From contig PTLL01000010.1 of NCBI GenBank assembly GCA_002938315.1, positions 1-47,702 on the forward strand: a stretch of DNA of 47,702 bases, read 5' to 3'. Each line of letters starts with the position of its first letter. The stretch's first letter is position 1. The position numbers were made by a program, and so were the translations under genes. Under the pieces are notes generated by a model. The model saw only the letters and a program-made list of their open reading frames with translations, had not been told where the DNA came from and did not search any database. This DNA comes from Alphaproteobacteria bacterium MarineAlpha3_Bin2 (GTDB lineage Bacteria; Pseudomonadota; Alphaproteobacteria; Rhodospirillales; Casp-alpha2). Shown in pieces: positions 1-8,470 of the stretch.

Positions 1-14
1 ATTAATCTATAAAA

Positions 15-31
15 TAGATAGATAGATAGAT
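15..31. repeat. TAGA tetranucleotide tandem repeat
   Basis: Just over four uninterrupted copies of TAGA lie in the AT-rich left end of the window. No gene is recognised between here and the decarboxylase at 279. A short simple repeat of this kind can vary in copy number by slippage, but nothing shows that it controls a gene. Confidence 0.7.
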
Positions 32-278
32 TTATGAAATTAGCTATATTTCCTTTTGAGAAACTCGACTTCGTAGGGCTTTCGGCATGTCTGCATCACC
101 TCTCCAACAATCGACATAAAACAAATCCTGAAGCGAACGATGGATAGAAATCTTATGAAGGCTATTGATGTGATAGAGCTATTTCAAAATTCAATCTTTC
201 TCAAAAACACGACAAGATCTGCGACATTTTCATTAGTGAGCGTAGCCAAAAAAATAACTGACGATGAGGACGCTAAAT

Positions 279-1148
279 CTATTCGAAGGGCGTCAAATAC
301 TCTTTGGTCCAGCGCTGATATTCATCATCCCGCCTGACTTTTTTCATCAGTTCGGGGGACGTATATTCTCTGGCGACTTGATCCTGGGGCTGTCCTTCCC
401 TTAAGGCCTTCATCGTCTTGTAGACAGCTTCTACGGCTGCCATGAATGGTATATGCTGCTGTAAACAGATGCGGACACCATGGGATTGCATATAATCGAC
501 GTCCAATTCCTCACCGGGGTGGGCCAACAAAATAGGTGTTGAGACGGCGGCATGAACGGCTTCGAGTTGATCTTTGTGGCGGACGCCGACCAGAAATATG
601 GCATCCACACCGGATTTTTCATAAGCTTTTATCCGTCTGAGGGCATCCTCTTGATCAGTGATTCCCATGGCGCCGGTACGGGCGACAATCACAAGATTTT
701 GGTCCTGGCGGGCTTCCAGAGCAGCCCGCATTTTGCCAATACCTTCTTCAAGCGAAACCAAGCGCGATTTTTCCGTTTGGGCAAAGGGCATGGGTAAGTC
801 GGTATCTTCGATTGTCAATGCGGAGACACCAGCTCTTTCCAGCTCTTCAACCGTTCGCATGACATTTAAAGCATTGCCGTAACCGTTATCGGCATCGATG
901 AGAAGCGGCAGGTTTCCAGCCCGGCACACGCGATACGCCTGTTCTGCAAGTTCGGAAAGTGTAAGGGTTACGAAATCCGGTGCACCAAGGACGGCCATCG
1001 ATGAAACCGAACCGGCAAGGACTCCGGTTTCAAAACCCAGGTCTTCGGCAATGCGCGCCGACATTGGGTCGAATACAGAAGCGGGATGAAGACATTTGTT
1101 TCCGAAGAGTATATCGCGAAATCGCTTTCGTCGTTCCGTCCATTTCAT
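279..1148 (-). CDS. Isocitrate lyase/PEP mutase family protein, probable oxaloacetate decarboxylase
   Basis: The 289-residue product has the usual length of the ICL/PEPM superfamily and follows the PA4872-type oxaloacetate decarboxylase pattern. It shows SVFDPMSARIAEDLGFE near residue 23, DADNGYGNALNVMRTVEELE near 85 (the Asp-rich Mg-binding strand), LTIEDT near 112 and VARTGA near 155. The expected activity is decarboxylation of oxaloacetate to pyruvate in the cytosol; a carboxyvinyl-phosphonate mutase-like or lyase role cannot be excluded. At VARTGA most relatives have Asn or Asp where this protein has Gly, which may alter substrate handling. It stands alone and runs away from a LysR-tail remnant in the AT-rich left block. 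Confidence 0.85.
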   Translation of the reverse strand: MKWTERRKRFRDILFGNKCLHPASVFDPMSARIAEDLGFETGVLAGSVSSMAVLGAPDFVTLTLSELAEQAYRVCRAGNLPLLIDADNGYGNALNVMRTVEELERAGVSALTIEDTDLPMPFAQTEKSRLVSLEEGIGKMRAALEARQDQNLVIVARTGAMGITDQEDALRRIKAYEKSGVDAIFLVGVRHKDQLEAVHAAVSTPILLAHPGEELDVDYMQSHGVRICLQQHIPFMAAVEAVYKTMKALREGQPQDQVAREYTSPELMKKVRRDDEYQRWTKEYLTPFE

Positions 1149-1189
1149 CCTGACTATCTCGCTCCCTCTGATCTATAACGCAGGAGTAA

Positions 1190-1399
1190 GGTGTCCTGCC
1201 AAATCTTGTGATCCGAGGTCAAAAGAATAAAGAACTTGAGAATCGGAAAAAGATTATTTTTCGGCCTTTAATTGACCCAGAACTTACCCGGACAATCGGC
1301 ATCGTTACCAAGTTTGGGACAACTTTGTCGCCGATGGCGGATCAACTGCTATCCTTTCTGAAAAAAGAAATTATCGAGTTTGGTAAAGAAACTGCGTAA
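1190..1399 (+). pseudogene. C-terminal remnant of a LysR-type regulator
   Basis: The open frame from just after an in-frame stop at 1187-1189 to the TAA at 1397-1399 reads GVLPNLVIRG, then RPLIDPELTRTIGIVT, then GTTLSPMADQLLSFL. This is the end of the LysR effector-binding domain: the ILP turn, the RPL-DP-LTRTIG strand and the LSP-A helix. There is no helix-turn-helix or dimer arm upstream, because the decarboxylase gene begins about 40 bp away on the other strand. I read it as the tail of a deleted regulator that probably once controlled one of its neighbours. A GTG at 1208 could start a 63-residue peptide, but no function is likely. Confidence 0.6.
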
Positions 1400-1425
1400 A
1401 AATTAATAACGATCTAAAATATCGC

Positions 1426-2277
1426 CTAGAAAGGTGTGTCGCCTTTAATCATAAGGCGATGCATGCGGCGTTCACGGTCGTAAAGGTGACTATCGGCCGC
1501 GGCCATATGCATGGTCTGGCGGTTGTCCCACAGTAACACATCGTCGGATTTCCATTCGTGAGAATATTGAAATTCATCCTGAGCCGAATGCGCGAGCAGT
1601 TCGTCCAATAAAACTTGTGCGTCTGTTTCATTCATCCCTTCAATCGTTTCTGTTCGGACGGGATTCAGATAGATGGCTTTGCGTCCAGTGACCGGATGTG
1701 TACGGGCAATGGGATGAAACGATGTCGGACTGATAGCCTCGTCTACTTTCGAACGCGTTGGCATTTTACGCGTGGAGTACTTGCTTTGATAAACATGCTT
1801 CGCCTTTAAACCCTCTATCTTTTTTTTCATATCAGATGAGAGGTTTTCGTAGGCCAGTGTCTGATTGGTGAAACGCGTATTGCCGCCTTGGCTTGGAAGC
1901 TGAAGCGCATGAAGTATGGTGCCGCTTGGTGGTTGCGGTGTATTGGAATGATCCGAGTGCCAACTTCCGCCGCGATTGATCGGTTTTCCAGAGCCCAAGG
2001 TATCGACATGACCGCTCGACAGAACACTAATCACCGGGTGGCTCGGAAGAGCAAATGCCTTATGATTGATCAATTGTGGGATGGGCTCACCAAATATTTT
2101 TGCTAGTTTGAGGAAAAATTCAGGTTCGATCTTTTGGTGACGGATGCATATAACGGCATGCTCGACCCAGGCGTCTCGCAGAAGTTGGAAAGTATCTTCG
2201 TTGCCGTTGGTTTCAAAATCAAAACCAATGACTTCGGCGCCAAAATTCCCGTCGAACGGGCGAATGCTGATCGACAT
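1426..2277 (-). CDS. TauD/TfdA-family Fe(II)/2-oxoglutarate dioxygenase
   Basis: The product is about 283 residues with the TauD/TfdA fold. It begins IRPFDGNFGAEVIGFDF, carries the metal-binding HxD motif in GSWHSDHS near residue 107, has the family's usual R-HPVTGRKA-YLNP stretch near 195, and has the distal His in WDNRQTMHMAA near 250, followed by RRMHRLMIKG. Such enzymes hydroxylate small sulfonates, aryloxyacids or similar molecules using 2-oxoglutarate and O2; the substrate cannot be told from sequence. The ATG at 2277 is preferred because it follows an AAAGAG-like site, although the frame is open a little further upstream. It is isolated in the AT-rich block and no transporter gene lies beside it. 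Confidence 0.88.
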   Translation of the reverse strand: MSISIRPFDGNFGAEVIGFDFETNGNEDTFQLLRDAWVEHAVICIRHQKIEPEFFLKLAKIFGEPIPQLINHKAFALPSHPVISVLSSGHVDTLGSGKPINRGGSWHSDHSNTPQPPSGTILHALQLPSQGGNTRFTNQTLAYENLSSDMKKKIEGLKAKHVYQSKYSTRKMPTRSKVDEAISPTSFHPIARTHPVTGRKAIYLNPVRTETIEGMNETDAQVLLDELLAHSAQDEFQYSHEWKSDDVLLWDNRQTMHMAAADSHLYDRERRMHRLMIKGDTPF

Positions 2278-2301
2278 ATCTTTTTGCTCTTTCAATACCA
2301 A

Positions 2302-2806
2302 CCTGCGAATTCATAAGAACCCGACCGGATGGACGATAGTGCTCTCAAGCCCTTGAAAGGAATGGTGCCGCCTGCAGGATATGGTCTGGTAGTAGTCCTT
2401 CGCAAGGACGAGTTTCTCGATCGTATCGTTCTTTTTGGTTTGGAGAAAATAGCCCAATGTTGCCTGTCGGCTGAAGTTCAACATGGTCATTTTGATGCCT
2501 GCTCTGTGGGGATACGCCACCGGGTTCTAATACATCTTGCCGGTTAACCTGAAATCACGTCAAAACGATCAGCACCACGCATTTTGAGGCTTTCAATCCA
2601 AATTTTGATCTTGTTACTTTTTACCTGAGCCAAAGTAACAAGATCTTGTAACTTTTGCAATCAAGGGGTGGTCTATAACCTACTGATTTTACACCTAAAT
2701 ATTCCGGAAAATCGGGTTTTAGCAGTTTCTTGCGGTTTCCAGGTACATAGGCACAGGGCAATATTGTTTAAAATGGCCTTTAAACTCGGTTTTTAGGCCC
2801 GGGTGA
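2302..2806. other. AT-rich intergenic stretch with no convincing gene
   Basis: Between the dioxygenase and tRNA-Gln there are about 500 bases in which I see no recognisable protein. Open frames of about 70 codons exist on both strands (2311-2520 minus, 2329-2547 plus), but they match nothing I know and overlap each other. The notable content is the large inverted repeat at 2607-2655. Confidence 0.6.
2607..2655. repeat. Three-armed inverted repeat (alternative hairpins)
   Basis: The arm GATCTTGTTACTTT (2607-2620) is matched exactly by its reverse complement AAAGTAACAAGATC (2632-2645) across an 11-nt loop. The second arm overlaps a third, near-identical copy of the first, GATCTTGTAACTTT (2642-2655). 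The second and third arms form a 24-bp near-palindrome around ACAAGATCTTGT. Two mutually exclusive hairpins are therefore possible. No T-run follows, so it is not an ordinary terminator. It lies about 155 bp from the 3' end of tRNA-Gln. Confidence 0.85.
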
Positions 2807-2809
2807 AAA

Positions 2810-2886
2810 TGGCTGGGGCGGGAGGATTCGAACCTCCGGATGCCGGCATCAAAAGCCGGTGCCTTAGACCACTTGGCTACGCCCCA
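2810..2886 (-). tRNA. tRNA-Gln (anticodon TTG)
   Basis: Read on the minus strand the gene starts TGGGGCG and ends CGCCCCA plus G and an encoded CCA, giving a 7-bp acceptor stem. The anticodon stem CCGGC/GCCGG encloses the loop TTTTGAT, so the anticodon is TTG (Gln, reading CAA). The T arm contains the standard GGTTCGAATCC. Its 3' end faces the AT-rich block on the left, and its 5' end faces ispE. Confidence 0.97.
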
Positions 2887-2955
2887 TAAAGTGGCTTGAA
2901 TCGCCGAAACATATGCGCATTCGGCCCAGGCTGCAAGGCGAAGAAAGAGACCCGC

Positions 2956-3861
2956 TTACACCGCCAGCGTCCTGGCGTCGGATAGCAACGGCGTCGCACG
3001 CACCCACCATTCGGGATGCCGCTGGCTCAGTTCCGCCGCCGCCAGCGCCGCCCCATCGGCCTCGGCATAAAGGCCGAAACAGGTGGCGCCGCTGCCCGAC
3101 ATGCGGGCCAATAAAATCTCCTCGGACCCATGCAGCGAATCCAGCACGTCGCCGATCACCGGCTGCAGGCCGATGGCGTCGTCGGTGAGGTCGTTGTTGC
3201 GCGTGTGCAGGTATTCCGCCAGCATCGCCGCGGTCGCAGGCGATTCCTCAAAACGGTCGGTTCCCGAGCCCCTTTCTTGGTTGATCTTTTGGCGCGCCTT
3301 GAAGACGGCCGGGGTTGATAGGGTGACGCCGGGGTTGATCAACACCAGCCATGCCGCCGGCAGCATCGGCGCCCGGGTCACCTTTTCCCCGATACCGCCG
3401 ACATAGGCGGCTTCGCCGAACAGACAGACCGGCACATCGGCGCCGAGGGTTAGGCCCAAATCGTTAAGGTCGAGGGCCGCCGGGTTAATTTCCCAAAGCC
3501 GCACCAGGCCGCCCAGCACGGCGGCGGCGTCGGCCGATCCGCCCCCGATCCCGGCGGCGACGGGAAGATATTTTTCCAACCCGATGGCGCAACCGACGTC
3601 AATGTCCGCCGCCCGGCGCAAGCGGTCGGCGGCCATCATGACAAGGTTATCTTCATCGGCGCCGAGTCCGTCGGCAAAAGGCCCCGTCACGGTGAGCGTT
3701 AAGTCCGGGGCCGGGGCCAAGGTCAGGGTGTCATGGATGCCGGCGAAGGCGACCAGGGATTCCAGGGTGTGATAGCCGTCATCCCTGAGCCCGGTGACAT
3801 GGAGATAGAGGTTGATCTTGGCCGCCGCCGGCACCCTTAGGGCGGCCGGTTCAGCCTTCAT
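2956..3861 (-). CDS. ispE: 4-diphosphocytidyl-2-C-methyl-D-erythritol kinase
   Basis: This GHMP-family kinase phosphorylates CDP-methylerythritol at the 2-hydroxyl in the MEP isoprenoid pathway, in the cytosol. The sequence shows the N-terminal AAKINLYLHVTGLRDDGYHTL motif region, the ATP-binding loop PVAAGIGGGSADAAA near residue 97, and the C-terminal glycine motif ARMSGSGATCFGLY near 250. The length from the ATG at 3861 is 301 residues, normal for IspE. A TTG at 3897 in the same frame is a less likely start. The chosen start overlaps the end of the upstream TPR gene by 11 nt, suggesting translational coupling. Confidence 0.96.
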   Translation of the reverse strand: MKAEPAALRVPAAAKINLYLHVTGLRDDGYHTLESLVAFAGIHDTLTLAPAPDLTLTVTGPFADGLGADEDNLVMMAADRLRRAADIDVGCAIGLEKYLPVAAGIGGGSADAAAVLGGLVRLWEINPAALDLNDLGLTLGADVPVCLFGEAAYVGGIGEKVTRAPMLPAAWLVLINPGVTLSTPAVFKARQKINQERGSGTDRFEESPATAAMLAEYLHTRNNDLTDDAIGLQPVIGDVLDSLHGSEEILLARMSGSGATCFGLYAEADGAALAAAELSQRHPEWWVRATPLLSDARTLAV

Positions 3862-5629
3862 CACCGGGTTTTTTTGCGGTTTCGTTGTCGTCGCCAAGGC
3901 CGTTTTTCAGTTTCCGGTTGATTTGGGAAATCAATTCCTTTTCCGGGTTCAGCGTTAACGACCGGTTCCACTGGAACGCCGCCTCGCGCTTGCGGCCGAC
4001 CCGCCAATAGGCATCGCCCAGGTGGTCGTTGATAATCGGGTCTTCGGGTCTGAGTTCGACGGCGCGTTCCAACTCGCGCGACGCCGCCTCGAACCGCCCC
4101 AGCCGGTAATGCACCCAGCCCAGGCTGTCGATGATATAGCCGTCGTTGGGCCGCAGTTTGGCGGCTTTTTCGATCATGCCCTGGGCGCGGTCCAGATAGA
4201 GTCCCTTGTCGATCCAGGAATAGCCCAGGTAGTTGAGCACGTAGGGCTGTTCGGGTTTGAACTTGAGGGCGCTGAGGAAGTCGGCTTCGGCCCGGGGCCA
4301 TTGTTTGGAGCGCTCAAACGCGATTCCGCGGGCGTAGAGCAGGTTCCAATGCCGGGGTTCCGGGTTCTTGATCCGTGAAAGTGCCTGGTCGTAAGCCTTG
4401 GCGGCTTCTTTGAACCGCTCATGGCCACGCAGGATATCACCCAGACTGATCAACGGGGCGGGATCGGTTTTTCGGTCGTCGGCCATTCGGCTGAGATGGG
4501 TCACGGCGTCTTCGGTGCGTTCCAGCTTGTTGAGGACGGACCCAATCCTGAGACGCGCCGGCCATGAAAAAGACGAATTCCGTTTAATGGACGAATAAAT
4601 GCCAAGGGCGGGTTCAAGCTGGTTGGTGGTTTCCAAGGTATCGCCCAATAGGATCTGCATGGCGGGGAACTGCGGCTTGAGAAAAAGCGCCAGCCTTCCC
4701 AGCACCATGGCAGTTTCCTGTAAATTCCGCTGTCGGAGCGAGCCGGCAATTCCGAACAGGACTTCCGCCGCGCCGTCACTGACCGAATATGTTTTCAAAC
4801 TCCCCCGCTTGCCGGATTTCAGGCGTTTTAACGCCTCGCCCAGGAATTGCGAGCCCGGCTGGGCCTTAAGATAATCGTCATAGAGCGCCTGCGCTTTTTC
4901 CGGCTTGCCGGTGCGTTCGTACAGCGCGCCCAAAAGCTGGACCACCCGGAGCGATCGATTCTTTTGGTTAACGGACAAGTAAAGTTTTTCGGCGTCGGCA
5001 TTACGTCCCAGCAATTCATTGATCAATGCGGCATGCAGGGTGTGCAGGATTATGGTGGCCTTATCCTTGGCTTTTCCCTTCTTCTCCTTTTTTCCACCGG
5101 GGGCTTTTCCTGGGGCAGTGGTCACCAGCAGCTTGAGGGCTTGACGGCTTTTCTTCAACCCGATCAGGCTCCAGGCACGCAGGACCGGGGATGCGAAACC
5201 GCTTAGGCCATTGGTGGGCATATCCTTGAGCCGCGTTTCGGCAGCGGTGTAACGGCCTTTTTTGATGTCAACCAAAGCCAGGGTTAAACCCGCGACCGGC
5301 GCCTTGATCTTGGCGTCGATCAGCCGCCGGGCAAGGACGGCGGCTTCATTGATCCGTCCTTCGGCGGCCATCAGGACAAAGGTCCGGCGCAACAGGTCCG
5401 GCACTTCAGGCGATTGTTTCAATGCGGCGCCGAGATAATTCGCTGCCGCCGACAGGTCCCGCCGCGCCTGCGCATGCCGCCCGGCCAGGTAATTGCCGGT
5501 CAGCGACTTGCCTGGTTTCTTGTAGTGTTTTTCGGCGAGCACCGGGACCGGGGCGAAGATGGCGGCGACGCAGATCAGCCCAGCCGAACCCCCAAGAATC
5601 GTTTTTCGAAAGTTCGATATCATTTTCAT
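3851..5629 (-). CDS. Exported tetratricopeptide-repeat protein
   Basis: The product is about 592 residues with a signal peptide (positive start MKMISNFRK, hydrophobic stretch to about residue 30, cut near PVLA-EKHY). The rest is helical TPR repeats. The clearest run from about residue 400 to 560: RHWNLLYARGIAFERSKQWPRAE, then YVLNYLGYSWIDKG, then YIIDSLGWVHYRLGRFEAA, then PIINDHLGDAYWRVGRKREAA. A Lys-rich linker (GGKKEKKGKAKDK) lies near 190. It probably acts as a periplasmic or outer-membrane-associated scaffold; no catalytic motif is seen. A GTG at 5665 would add 12 residues before the signal, so the ATG at 5629 is preferred. It lies between etfD and ispE, an arrangement common in alphaproteobacteria. 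Confidence 0.88.
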   Translation of the reverse strand: MKMISNFRKTILGGSAGLICVAAIFAPVPVLAEKHYKKPGKSLTGNYLAGRHAQARRDLSAAANYLGAALKQSPEVPDLLRRTFVLMAAEGRINEAAVLARRLIDAKIKAPVAGLTLALVDIKKGRYTAAETRLKDMPTNGLSGFASPVLRAWSLIGLKKSRQALKLLVTTAPGKAPGGKKEKKGKAKDKATIILHTLHAALINELLGRNADAEKLYLSVNQKNRSLRVVQLLGALYERTGKPEKAQALYDDYLKAQPGSQFLGEALKRLKSGKRGSLKTYSVSDGAAEVLFGIAGSLRQRNLQETAMVLGRLALFLKPQFPAMQILLGDTLETTNQLEPALGIYSSIKRNSSFSWPARLRIGSVLNKLERTEDAVTHLSRMADDRKTDPAPLISLGDILRGHERFKEAAKAYDQALSRIKNPEPRHWNLLYARGIAFERSKQWPRAEADFLSALKFKPEQPYVLNYLGYSWIDKGLYLDRAQGMIEKAAKLRPNDGYIIDSLGWVHYRLGRFEAASRELERAVELRPEDPIINDHLGDAYWRVGRKREAAFQWNRSLTLNPEKELISQINRKLKNGLGDDNETAKKPGDEG

Positions 5630-5667
5630 GGTGGGTATTTTAACCGACGCGGTCCTTCGAGTCACAA

Positions 5668-7386
5668 CTACATATTTGGATAATTTGGGCCGCCGCCACC
5701 TTCAGGCACCACCCAATTGATGTTCTGGGTCGGGTCTTTGATATCGCAGGTTTTGCAATGGACGCAGTTCTGGGCGTTGATTTGCAGGCGTGATGGCCCA
5801 TCGTCGCCGCCTTCGCTAACAAATTCATACACGCCGGCAGGGCAGTACCGTGCCTCGGGGCCGTCATAGAGCGCCAGATTGACATCCACCGGGACGTCGG
5901 GGTCCTTGAGAGTCAAATGGTCCGGTTGATCCTCGGCGTGGTTGGTGTTGGAAACGAACACCGAAGACAATTTGTCGAAAGTGATTTCTCCATCCGGCTT
6001 GGGGTAGTCGATGGGCTGGTGATCGGCGGCCTTTTGCAACGCCTCATGGTCGGGGTGATGACCGAAGGTCCAGGAAACCAGGAAACCCAGGCCCAAGGTG
6101 TTGAGCCACATATCAAGACCCGCATAGAACGTCCCCAAGGCGATGCCGAATTTTGACAGCGCCGGGCGGACGTTACGGGCCCGGTAGAGTTCCTTGTGCA
6201 CCCAGGACGCCTTGAAGGATTCCGGGTAGGCGGAAAGTTCGTCGCCGCCCTCTGTTCCGTCCTTGATCGCCTGGAACGCGGCTTCGGCAGCCAACATGCC
6301 CGTCTTCATGGCATTGTGAGAGCCTTTGATCCGGGGCACGTTGACGAAGCCGGCGGAACACCCGATCAGGGCGCCGCCCGGAAACACCAGTTTCGGAATC
6401 GCCTGCAGGCCGCCTTCGTTGATGGCACGCGCCCCGTAGGCAACCCGGCGGCCGCCTTCCAACAGCGGCCGGACGGCAGGATGAGTCTTGAACCGCTGCA
6501 TTTCATCGAACGGCGACAGGAAAGGGTTGGTGTAGTCCAGGGCGACGATAAAACCGATGGCGACCTGATTGTTTTCCTGGTGATAGATGAAGCCGCCGCC
6601 GACGGTATCGGACAATGGCCAACCCTGGGTGTGGATGACGGTGCCGGGGCGATGCTTTTCAGGATCGACGTCCCACAGTTCCTTGATGCCGATGCCGTAG
6701 GTTTGCGGCTCCACGCCGTCATCTAAACCGAACCGGGTGATGATTTCTTTGCTCAATGATCCTCGCACGCCTTCGGCGAAGAAGGTGTATTTGGCGTGCA
6801 GTTCGACGCCGGGCTGGTGATTGGGGCCGGGGACGCCGTCAGCACCGATCCCCATATCCCCGGTGGCAATGCCTTTCACCTCGCCATCGGCGTCAAAGAG
6901 AACCTCGGCGGCGGCGAATCCAGGGAAAATCTCGACCTCCATCTGTTCGGCCTGATCCCCCAGCCAGCGGGTGAGGTTGCCCAAGCTCAGCGTGTAACAA
7001 CCAGTGTTGCCCATCATCGGCGGCATCACGATGTGCGGTATCGACCACTTGCCGGTTTGGCTCAGAATCCAATGGTGGTTTTCGGTGACAGGCGTGGCTA
7101 TGGGTGCGCCCCGGTCCTGCCAATCGGGGAACAGCTCATTGATGGCAATTGGGTCTATGACCGCACCGGACAGGATGTGGGCACCGATTTCCGAGCCCTT
7201 TTCAACGACACAAACGGTGACGTCGTGGTCGAATTCGGCGGCCAACTGCTTAAGCCTGATGGCGGCGCTGAGGCCCGCCGGCCCGCCGCCGACGATGACC
7301 ACGTCGAAGTCCATGGAATCCCGTTCCTCGGCAGGTTGGGGCTGGGCTTCCGCCTCGGGGTCCAGGGTATCGGTATCAGGGGTCAT
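5668..7386 (-). CDS. etfD: Electron transfer flavoprotein-ubiquinone oxidoreductase
   Basis: This inner-membrane-associated flavo-iron-sulfur enzyme takes electrons from reduced ETF to ubiquinone. It has the FAD Rossmann motif DVVIVGGGPAGLSAA near residue 28, a central YGIGIKELW region, the ubiquinone/FAD region GCSAGFVNVPRIKGSHNAMKTG near 355, and a C-terminal 4Fe-4S ferredoxin domain with Cys in RYCPAGVYEF and NCVHCKTCDIKDP. The length (about 572) matches the family. The ATG at 7386 follows GAGGA with good spacing; an ATG at 7398 and a GTG at 7428 are in frame upstream. Its partner etfBA is 10 kb away on the same strand. Confidence 0.96.
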   Translation of the reverse strand: MTPDTDTLDPEAEAQPQPAEERDSMDFDVVIVGGGPAGLSAAIRLKQLAAEFDHDVTVCVVEKGSEIGAHILSGAVIDPIAINELFPDWQDRGAPIATPVTENHHWILSQTGKWSIPHIVMPPMMGNTGCYTLSLGNLTRWLGDQAEQMEVEIFPGFAAAEVLFDADGEVKGIATGDMGIGADGVPGPNHQPGVELHAKYTFFAEGVRGSLSKEIITRFGLDDGVEPQTYGIGIKELWDVDPEKHRPGTVIHTQGWPLSDTVGGGFIYHQENNQVAIGFIVALDYTNPFLSPFDEMQRFKTHPAVRPLLEGGRRVAYGARAINEGGLQAIPKLVFPGGALIGCSAGFVNVPRIKGSHNAMKTGMLAAEAAFQAIKDGTEGGDELSAYPESFKASWVHKELYRARNVRPALSKFGIALGTFYAGLDMWLNTLGLGFLVSWTFGHHPDHEALQKAADHQPIDYPKPDGEITFDKLSSVFVSNTNHAEDQPDHLTLKDPDVPVDVNLALYDGPEARYCPAGVYEFVSEGGDDGPSRLQINAQNCVHCKTCDIKDPTQNINWVVPEGGGGPNYPNM

Positions 7387-7481
7387 TGGATTCCTCATCT
7401 TTGGTCGCCCGCCCGTCTTTCTTAGCACATTGATTTCCGGTTTGGGATGTTCCGGTTATTTGCACCGTGTTATGGTCGGCC

Positions 7482-8312
7482 ATGGCTCCTAATATTTCCA
7501 TGACTTCTCAAGAATTGCTTCGCTGGCACCTCGATGCCGGTGTCGATGAAACCATTGCCGCCAAACCGGTGAACCGGTTCGAATCGCTTGCGGCGGAGCC
7601 CGCCCCTCAACCGGTGTCGCAACAACCGGGCTTTGCCGAAGCGCCGTCCCCTTCAATTTCACCTTCCCCCTCCCCTGCACCCGCCACCGTATCTGAAAAC
7701 GGTAATGAAGACGTCACCGCCGCCGTTCATCTGGCCCAGGCCGCCGAAACGGTCAGCGACCTTCGCCAGGCCCTGGAAAGCTTCGACGGCTGCGTGCTCA
7801 AGAAAACCGCCACAAATCTGGTCTTTACCGATGGCAATGCGGAGGCCCGAATTCTTTTCATTGGCGAGGGACCCGGGGCGGAAGAAGACCGCCAGGGCAC
7901 CCCCTTCGTCGGCCCCAGCGGCAAGCTTTTGGATAAAATGATGGCGTCCATCGGGTTGGACCGGACCCAGGCCCTGATTTCCAACACCGTGTTTTGGCGA
8001 CCGCCCGGCAATCGTACGCCGACGGCGCATGAAATCGCGGTATGCATGCCTTTCGTGGAACGCCTGATCGAACTGGTGGACCCTAAAATTCTCGTTGCCC
8101 TCGGCGGCCCGGCGGCGAAATCGCTGTTGGCCCAGACCGCCGGCGTCGGCAAGCTCAGGGGAAAATGGTTCCCCTATTCGACGCCCGGCCTGGCACGGCC
8201 GATCGAGGCGACGGCGCTCTACCATCCGGCCTACTTACTGCGCTCCCCAGGCCAGAAACGGGCAACCTGGTCCGATTGGCTGGGCATCAAGCGCAAGCTG
8301 GAAGAGGATTAA
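7482..8312 (+). CDS. Uracil-DNA glycosylase, family-4-like, lacking the Fe-S cysteines
   Basis: The catalytic domain starts near residue 95. It has ILFIGEGPGAEEDRQGTPFVGPSGKLLDKMM (motif 1, GEGPG and the PFVG loop), ISNTVFWRPPGNRTPT, and a C-terminal YHPAYLLRSPGQKR with the His of motif 2. It removes uracil from DNA in base excision repair. Classical family 4 enzymes bind a 4Fe-4S cluster with four Cys; here only two Cys are present (DGCVLKK and AVCMPF), so that cluster cannot form in the usual way. A Pro/Ala/Ser-rich N-terminal ~90 residues separates the start from the domain, as in alphaproteobacterial homologues. The ATGs at 7482 and 7500 are both possible. It is divergent from etfD. Confidence 0.88.
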   Translation: MAPNISMTSQELLRWHLDAGVDETIAAKPVNRFESLAAEPAPQPVSQQPGFAEAPSPSISPSPSPAPATVSENGNEDVTAAVHLAQAAETVSDLRQALESFDGCVLKKTATNLVFTDGNAEARILFIGEGPGAEEDRQGTPFVGPSGKLLDKMMASIGLDRTQALISNTVFWRPPGNRTPTAHEIAVCMPFVERLIELVDPKILVALGGPAAKSLLAQTAGVGKLRGKWFPYSTPGLARPIEATALYHPAYLLRSPGQKRATWSDWLGIKRKLEED

Positions 8313-8470
8313 ACGCTCTCTTGGAGGGGCCTGAAACCCTGTATTTGGTTTTTCCCCAATGTTTCCACAATTATTTAATAAATTTCCGGTAGTTAGCGGG
8401 TTGCTCGCGGAATCGGGATGATTTATACAGGATGCAGCTTTGAGGGGGCTGGAGTTCTCATAAAACGATC

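Noticed and set aside
140-337. 65-codon frame at the left end of the window
   Set aside because: It overlaps the end of the decarboxylase gene on the other strand and resembles no family.
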